From the NCBI GenBank assembly GCA_030528285.1, contig JAUMZE010000003.1, positions 98,234-162,233 of the forward strand: a stretch of 64,000 nucleotides of DNA. The letters run 5' to 3'. A program made the translations under genes and the position numbers. Origin of the DNA: Aerococcus sp. Lineage in GTDB: Bacteria > Bacillota > Bacilli > Lactobacillales > Aerococcaceae. Positions 60,801-64,000 of this stretch are shown one piece after another. The first letter of the stretch is position 1. The number at the start of each line of letters is the position of its first letter. Under the pieces are notes generated by a model. The model was not told where the DNA came from and ran no database searches. It saw only the letters and a program-made list of their open reading frames with translations.

Positions 60801-62964
60801 CACCTTCCTTGAGCGTGCCCTTAGGAATAGTGAGAGTGTAGTTACCCGTTGTTAAGTCTTTAGTAGCGATCTTAGCTTCCGCAACCACAGTCCCATCTGC
60901 TTTAATCGCTTTGACAGTCATGTTTCCTGCGTTTTCGCTCGTCACATCCAATGTCTTGGAGCTGTCACTTGGATCTTTGTAGGTTGGTTTTGCAGCCGTC
61001 CCACTGATAGTCACATTCTTGTCGACATCAATGGTCGTCGCCGTAGTGGTTGGTGCAGTCACCTTGTATGAGGTCGCATCTGTCATCTTAGTATTATCAT
61101 CTAAGAATTCCTGACCATCTGGCACCCCATCACCATCAGTATCTACCTTATGGATATCAGAGCCTTCTTGAAACTCAATAAAGTCGAACAATCCATCTTT
61201 ATCGGTATCGTTTGCTTCAATAAAGCCGTTAGCATAAGAGTTAATGATTTCCTTGGCTGGCGCTCCGTTATCTACCTTATCTATATTTGGGGTTTTGGAG
61301 CTATTCAAGAAGTCTTGTTCCATCCATGATTCGAAGACTAATTGCTTGTTGTTCTTCGTGATATAGTCATTCAAGGCCTTCGCAAATTCGGCCATCGTAA
61401 CAGAACTCTTGAGATGGTATTTGATTGTGTAGTTTCGGCTCTGACCAAGTGCCCCATAGAAAACATTCGCATCCAAGTTTTGACGAGCAGTGTTCAATTG
61501 TTTCATTGTGTCGTTATTAACGATACTGATTTCTGGGGTCTTACTGCTATCCACTAAGCCATTCTCATCCATCACTAATTTATATGTCTGTTTAGTGAAG
61601 TTTCCTGAAATATCAGATACCCCAAGTTCGATGTTGTTAGTATCAATGTACGGCAACAATTCTTTCGGTATCTGTTCAAGAATATAAATAACGTTCTTAT
61701 AGTTACTTTGTAAGAAGTTCTCATTCGGTTTAAAGTTATGCACACTATTGATGGCATTCGTCTTAGTATCGAAGAGTATCTTATCACTCATCTTACCAGT
61801 GTTTGAGCCTACAAAGGATGTATCTGCTTTTTCACTGTTAGGCTTAGCTAAATGAGAATTATTGGTATTAATAACCCCATTGCTGATACTTTCCTTGGCG
61901 ATAGCGCCATCGCCCTTCACCCAAACCGTTGAAAAAGCAATATCCTGTCCGTCAAGGCCTAGATCTGCTAAGGTTTTTCCATCTTTGAGTGTAATAGTAA
62001 TTTCATGGTTTGTTACAACACCAAGCAACCCAGACTGCACAGTTGTTGTTCTAATTGGAACAGTCCACAAACCTCCATTGGCCTCAGGAGTAAACTCAGT
62101 TTTATTCAAATTGCTCTTGATAACAATAGAACCAATTTGTTCATAGAACTCTTTCCGCTTGAAACTGATAAGTACTTTTCCAGCGTAAGGATTGTTCTTG
62201 TCCGTTCCCCAACCAGTGGCTCCTTCTGCCCACTTAGTCAAAGTGAGTTTAATAGTGCCATCATCATTTACTCCATCGAATACTGTATTCGCATAGCGCA
62301 ACGTGGAATCTTCCATACCCGTTGCAGTATAGTGCGTTTCGGTATCCATTTCCTTGGTATCGACATTCACATCTGCTGCGCGGTTTTCTGCCACTGCTTT
62401 GTCGATCGCTTTGTCCGCGTCATCGCTCACGGTCACAGAGTCGTCCTTCTTCTGATCATCGGTGGTTTGATCATCCTTGGTGGTGTCTTCGGATTGATCA
62501 TCCTTATCAGATTGGGATTCCTGATCTTTGGCGTCTTCTGCCTTGTCTTGATCAGATTTGTCTGTTGATTGTTCAGACTGAGCATTGGATTTTTGATCCT
62601 CTGCTTGCTCTGTATCCGCTTGTTGGTCGGATTCTGTTGATGTGGTTTGGTCGTCCGCAGTAGATTCAGTTGCTTGAGTAGAGTCCAATGACGGGGTGGT
62701 GTCCATCTGGGTGTCACTCGCTGCGTCCTCATCCTCAATTGCCGATTCATCCGTGGCTACACTCTGTTTGTCAGACGCAATCACAGCTGTTGCAGGACTA
62801 ATCGTCTCCGCATGGGCAACTGGGGCGCTCAAACCTCCCATCATGAAGAATCCTGAGGCGATCGCAATCGACACGACGCCTACATTCAAACGACGCAATG
62901 ACCAGCGCGTGAAATGCTGACTTGCTTTCTGGTCAAGTACGCGTTTGTTATTCTTACCAACCAT
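51898..62964 (-). CDS. Giant LPXTG wall-anchored protein with 37 Rib-like modules
   Basis: This protein of about 3688 aa starts at ATG 62964 (AAGGAG eight bases upstream; the GTG at 62973 overlaps that site). It opens with a YSIRK/GxxS-type signal (RWSLRRLNVGVVSIAIASGFF; cleavage near AHA-ET), then an Asp/Ser/Thr/Gln-rich linker (about 60-185). A non-repetitive domain (about 190-580) carries the likely binding activity. Two Ca-type DxDxDG segments follow (about 586-615), then a beta-sandwich-like region. Thirty-seven Rib/alpha-type modules of about 75-80 aa (about 757-3600) lead to LPQTG, a hydrophobic helix and RRKEDD. It is a sortase substrate, probably an adhesin or shield. Ligand is unknown. 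Confidence 0.93.
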   Translation of the reverse strand: MVGKNNKRVLDQKASQHFTRWSLRRLNVGVVSIAIASGFFMMGGLSAPVAHAETISPATAVIASDKQSVATDESAIEDEDAASDTQMDTTPSLDSTQATESTADDQTTSTESDQQADTEQAEDQKSNAQSEQSTDKSDQDKAEDAKDQESQSDKDDQSEDTTKDDQTTDDQKKDDSVTVSDDADKAIDKAVAENRAADVNVDTKEMDTETHYTATGMEDSTLRYANTVFDGVNDDGTIKLTLTKWAEGATGWGTDKNNPYAGKVLISFKRKEFYEQIGSIVIKSNLNKTEFTPEANGGLWTVPIRTTTVQSGLLGVVTNHEITITLKDGKTLADLGLDGQDIAFSTVWVKGDGAIAKESISNGVINTNNSHLAKPNSEKADTSFVGSNTGKMSDKILFDTKTNAINSVHNFKPNENFLQSNYKNVIYILEQIPKELLPYIDTNNIELGVSDISGNFTKQTYKLVMDENGLVDSSKTPEISIVNNDTMKQLNTARQNLDANVFYGALGQSRNYTIKYHLKSSVTMAEFAKALNDYITKNNKQLVFESWMEQDFLNSSKTPNIDKVDNGAPAKEIINSYANGFIEANDTDKDGLFDFIEFQEGSDIHKVDTDGDGVPDGQEFLDDNTKMTDATSYKVTAPTTTATTIDVDKNVTISGTAAKPTYKDPSDSSKTLDVTSENAGNMTVKAIKADGTVVAEAKIATKDLTTGNYTLTIPKGTLKEGETVQLITYSPDGQQTATGPTLTAVESLADKNVPEAVEQTAKQHDKVPSVESFINKDGLPQGTTYAWKGDTPSTTNAGAQTGTVVVTYPDTSTDEVTVTLNVTPVTPTVNSETVDYNGTFDLTDNINNKDTLPAGTTYKDVSKNIDTKVPGSYTGQVEVTYPNGDTETVDVPVTVKKASETYNPQGQTVNVDKNKTPDANQAIKDFNNLPQGTTITWKDPDSIDTSKSGDQKADVIVTYPDKSTDTVTVTVTVNKDQAELTDPQAVEQTVKQHDVTVPAADKFIDTTQLPEGAIVAWKDGQVPGTTTAGKQTATVVVSYKDGSNEEVSVTLNVTAVKPTVDPETVEYGGTVDLTNNVTNKDQLPAGTIFEDVSKIDTSQSGKQTGQLKVTYPNGDIETIDVDVTVQTAAEKFNPQGQTVTVDKGQTPDANQAIKDADKLPQGTKIEWTDPDKIDTSKSGDQEAEVTVTYPDKSTDTVKVPVTVNKDQAELNNPQAVEQTVKQHDVTPSADKFIDTTQLPQGTKYAWKDDKAPSTTTDGKQIGTVTVTYTDGSHEDVTVTMSVTAVTPQVSNETVEYGGTVDLTDNVTNKADLPTGTIFEDVSNIDTTQSGQKEGQLKVTYPNGDMETIKVPVTVQTAADKFDPQTTPVSVDKNKQPDPEKVVTNSKDFPQGTTITWKDPVDTSKPGDAKGQIVVKYPDGSQDIVDATVHVNPDESDLNNPTAVPQTVKQHDVVPAAEKFINATTLPEGATVSWKGAAPTTATAGEQKAVVTVNYKDGSSEDVDVVLNVTAVTPQLNKEIVEYGGTVNLEDNVTNKDQLPAGTTIKDVTPADTIDTTQPGDYKGKLEISYPDGTKQIFDVDVTVTTAADKYTPEGQTVTVDKNQTPDANNAIKDKDQLPTGTKVEWAHPDQIDTSKSGDQEAEVIVTYPDKSTDTVKVTVSVNKDLAEQNDPKGQTVTVNKGQQPKAEDAIVDADKLPENTKVEWVDTVDTSKAGDENAQVQVTYSDGSTDIVDITVHVNEDMSDQNTPQAVPQEVKQHDVTPAVENFVDVAKLPEGTKVAWKDDAPTTANAGEQKATVTVTYKDGSSEDVEVSINVTEAKPQVNAEVVEYGATVNLTDNVQNMADLPANTTVKDVTQDTIDTTKPGAYTGQLEISYPDGTKETIEVPITVNTAADKYDPQGQTVTVDKNQTPDANQAIKDKDKLPAGTTVEWKDKVDTSKSGDQEAEVVVTYPDNSKDTVKVTVTVNKDQAELNTPEGQDLNVNKNDQVNAADAIKNKDKLPQDATYEWAKPVDTSKAGTAAAQVVVTYKDGSKDTVDVNVVVAKDNSDDYTPQGQDIEAIKGQPANAGDAIANKDALPENTKYEWQTPINTDTPGEQQGTIVVEYPDGSKDTVTVKVTVKETDAQKNDPQAVEQTVKQYDVTPSADSFIDAQTLPQGATVEWKGDAPKTDTADEQKATVTVTYKDGSSEEVEVSMTVTETKPEIAQETVEYGGTVDLTDNVTNKADLPQGTTVKDVTTDKIDTTKPGTYKGQLEITYPDGTTETVEVPVMITSAADKYDPTVGPITVDKNVAPNAEDAITNKGDLPEGTKIDWKDPVDTSQPGDKQAQIEITYPDGTKDTVDVTVHVNKDLADQNDPRGKSIIAKKHSMPNAADTIANKDQLPADTKYEWENSVDTSNAGAVDAKVVVTYSDGSKDVVDVQVIIPTDDSDYFSPMPQDVTVKSNETPNASDGIANKDQLPTNTTYEWMTPVDTSTEGDKAGTIVVTYPDGSKDEVIVKVTVKQSDADKVTPQPQKITVDKGDQPNAADGIENKADLPGGSKVTWKTPVDTSKAGDTQGTIVVTYPDGSIDELTVDIHVSDMAEKFTPQGQTVTVDKGNEPDANAAIANKDELPQGTTIDWETPVDTSTSGDHQAQVEVTYPDGSKDVVDVTVTVNKDLVEQIDPQGQTVNVNEGDEPNAQDGIANKDDLPDGTKIEWEPPVDTSTPGDTQGTIVVTYPDGSKDKVTVPVHVANMAESTTPQAQDITVDKGQKPNAADGIANKADLPGGTKLSWKIPVDTSTPGDKQGQIEVFYPDGSKDVVDVTVHVNEDMSDQYDPQDQTVNVNKDEKPNAIDAIVDPDKLPEGTQIEWKDDVDTSTFGDHDAQVEVTYPDGSKDVVDVTVHVAGDAEKITPQSQDITVKPGQKPIAGDGIANKADLPGGTKLEWKTPVDTTEEGTQTGTIVVTYPDGSTDAVDVTIHVVKPDADKYTPETQDITVKPGETPDANDAITNKDKLPEGTDIHWKEPVDTTKPGDQTGKIEITYPDGSKDEVDVPVHVVNPETDADKYTPETQDITVKPGEIPDANDAITNKDKLPEGTDIHWKEPVDTTKPGDQTGKIEITYPDGSKDEVDVPVHVVNPETDADKYTPETQDITVKPGETPDANDAITNKDKLPEGTTIEWQTPVDTSTVVGDITGTIVVTYPDGSKDEVDVPVHVVNPETDADKYTPETQDITVKPGERPNASDAVTNKDKLPEGTDIHWKEPVDTTKPGDQTGKIEITYPDGSKDEVDVPVHVVNPETDADKYTPETQDITVKPGETPDANDAITNKDKLPEGTDIHWKEPVDTTKPGDQTGKIEITYPDGSKDEVDVPVHVVNPETDADKYTPETQDITVKPGERPNASDAVTNKDKLPEGTTIEWQTPVDTSTVVGDITGTIVVTYPDGSKDTADVIIHVHNPETDADKYTPETQDITIKPGERPNASDAVTNKDKLPEGTTIEWQTPVDTSTVVGDITGTIVVTYPDGSKDTADVIIHVHNPETDADKYTPEIQDITVKPGEQLNASDAVTNKGDLPGGTTIEWETPVDTTIPGKHTGTIVVTYPDGSKDMVDVTIVVEKQADNNVPGTDDQGNNGQGNNGMNSNASGKQAGQNNQMKPNADAEPMTTEERVEAMSHLPQTGATSQSAAAGWIAVIAGLFVLGGVKRRKEDD
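52405..54072 (-). repeat. Seven tandem 237/240-bp repeats inside the giant surface-protein gene
   Basis: Modules 30-36 of the protein are nearly identical at DNA level. Four units are 79 codons and three are 80 codons (316 plus 240 residues = 556, exactly filling the 1668 bases). Each begins DADKYTPETQDIT and ends NPET (or the HNPET variant). Two versions of the first half (PDANDAI or PNASDAV) and two of the second (DIHWKEP or TIEWQTP) occur in different combinations. This indicates recent duplication plus recombination between units. Copy number probably varies between strains. Confidence 0.95.
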
Positions 62965-63307
62965 ATTCTTCACTCCTTATTTATAATCTATACATATTGA
63001 GTCATAGTAATCACCCTCAGATTTGTACAAGCTTAAGATTAGCAAATCACCCGTTATTTGTCATTTATTATGTGAAGAGGCAGTCATTTTTATTAACTAA
63101 TTCTTCATACTATCCTCGTTCTTGTGTTTATAGTTATACAATCTTGCTCACTTTATTCATTTAAAAGTATAGAACATTGTCTATTAATCTATTATATGAA
63201 TAAATTCACTTCGCAAGTGAACTTAAGTAAAGGAGTGAAAACGGGCGAGTTTATGTATTATGAGGTATCTATAACCGGTTAGATTTTGCTATCATCAATG
63301 ATTGCAC
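62965..63307. other. Intergenic region upstream of the giant surface-protein gene
   Basis: This AT-rich stretch should hold the promoter. TTGTAC near 63027 and TATGAC near 63005 on the minus strand are a possible pair but poor. A perfect dyad TTCACTT-CGC-AAGTGAA lies at 63205-63221. No ORF is convincing, although AAAGGAGTGAAAACGG (plus strand, near 63230) looks like a ribosome site leading only to a few codons. Confidence 0.5.
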
Positions 63308-63345
63308 AAAAAAAAAAGCAGGGACTGCATCACTGCAGCCCCTGT
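63308..63345 (-). terminator. Terminator of the second surface-protein gene
   Basis: On the minus strand a GC-rich hairpin (AGCAGGGGCTGCA with TGCAGTCCCTGC) is followed by ten T residues. The 5' arm is at 63330-63343 and the 3' arm at 63318-63329. Confidence 0.9.
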
Positions 63346-63398
63346 TCGTGTAGGAACACTGTCTTATCGACCAAACCTAATGGCTATGTGTTCTAGAT

Positions 63399-64000
63399 TT
63401 ATTCATCTTCTTTGCGACGTTTCTTACCGAATGTGAAGAGTCCACCGAGCGTTGCGACGACTGCACCCAAGAGACCTGCTTGGCTTGTGGTTGCACCGGT
63501 TTGTGGCAGACGTCCCATGCCGGATTGGTCGGTGTTCTTATCGGTCATTGGCGTGCCATCATAACCAGTGAGGTCTTTATCGGATTTATCTCCTTGGCCC
63601 ATGCCTTGGTTATCTGGTTTTTCCTCTGGTTTCACGACATGGACCACGACTTCCACGTAATCCTTGGAACCATCTGGGTAGACAATTTCGATTGTCCCCT
63701 TGTGATCGCCTGGTTTGGTGGTATCGATTGGGTCTTTCCAGTGAATGTCCGTACCGTCTGGAAGCTCATCCTTATTGGCAATCCCGTCGTTTGCGTCTGG
63801 TTTCTCACCTGGTTTAACGGTGACGTCTTGACCTTCCGGATTGTACTTGTCGGCGTCGGTTTCTGGTTTCACGACATGGATTGTGATATCTACTTCATCC
63901 TTAGAACCGTCTGGGTAGACCACTTCGATCGTTCCTTTGTGATCACCTGGTTTGGTGGTATCGATTGGGTCTTTCCAGTGAATGTCCGTACCGTCTGGAA
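63399..64000 (-). CDS. Second LPXTG Rib-type surface protein, C-terminal part (runs off right edge)
   Basis: About 200 C-terminal residues are visible. They hold the end of one Rib-like module and one complete module (DADKYNPEGQDVTVKPGE... LPDGTDIHWKDPIDTT). A spacer rich in Gly, Asp and Gln follows, then LPQTGATTSQ, a hydrophobic helix and KKRRKEDE. The reading frame continues past 64000 without a start. The modules closely resemble those of the giant protein on its left, from which it is separated by 434 bases; both are transcribed leftward with separate terminators. It should be attached to peptidoglycan by sortase A. Confidence 0.92.
   Translation of the reverse strand, partial: PDGTDIHWKDPIDTTKPGDHKGTIEVVYPDGSKDEVDITIHVVKPETDADKYNPEGQDVTVKPGEKPDANDGIANKDELPDGTDIHWKDPIDTTKPGDHKGTIEIVYPDGSKDYVEVVVHVVKPEEKPDNQGMGQGDKSDKDLTGYDGTPMTDKNTDQSGMGRLPQTGATTSQAGLLGAVVATLGGLFTFGKKRRKEDE

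Overview
The window looks like a chromosomal segment of a low-to-mid GC Gram-positive bacterium of the order Lactobacillales. The evidence is a phosphoketolase, a V-type ATPase operon, a seven-gene comG competence operon, YSIRK/LPXTG wall-anchored proteins with Rib-type repeats, and the Bacillus-type pepQ-efp-yqhY-nusB-folD-xseA-xseB-ispA-tlyA-recN gene order without accBC, dxs or ahrC. An Aerococcaceae-like host is my guess from this mix. I cannot fix the genus from sequence alone.

Layout. 1-2210: the start of a probable sprT and tex, both leftward. 2438-5456: a yybP-ykoY (Mn2+) riboswitch with an overlapping terminator, followed by a P2-type cation ATPase. 5591-8463: glutathione reductase and a lone O-antigen-ligase-like membrane protein. 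8630-12160: phosphoketolase and a SorC-family regulator, with paired dyads at the phosphoketolase promoter. 12402-17183: PepO, a class-I glutamine-amidotransferase-like peptidase, and a YfcC transporter behind a long structured leader. 17285-20329: RodA, YihY and a Ser-rich lipoprotein. 20543-23615: an MgtA Mg2+ ATPase behind an M-box riboswitch, with a 28-codon ORF between the M-box terminator and mgtA. 23677-25215: acyl-ACP thioesterase, a small membrane protein and tRNA-Arg(UCU).

25309-36335 is a long leftward housekeeping block: pepQ-efp-asp23-nusB, then folD-xseA-xseB-ispA-tlyA-recN-miaA-hflX. A frameshifted DinJ-like antitoxin follows at 36589-36862. 37135-41771 is the comG operon (comGA to comGG), in which ComGG carries a very large charged insertion. 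Divergent from it, 42071-50634 is a nine-gene V-ATPase operon whose K subunit and gene order resemble clostridial rather than Enterococcus hirae operons. 51043-51723 is a GpmA paralog lacking the catalytic Glu. 51898-62964 encodes a giant wall-anchored protein of about 3688 aa with 37 Rib-like modules. A second protein of the same class enters from the right edge (63399-64000).

The most unusual signals are: the small ORF between the M-box and mgtA; the structured yfcC leader; the ComGG insertion; the loss of expected catalytic residues in FolD (Lys and Gln), GpmA (Glu) and IspA (second Asp-rich motif); and the hierarchical A-B-C module pattern of the giant protein, followed by seven nearly identical, mosaic modules. 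I did not recognise a clear new defence or mobile system. No insertion sequence, prophage or CRISPR array is visible.
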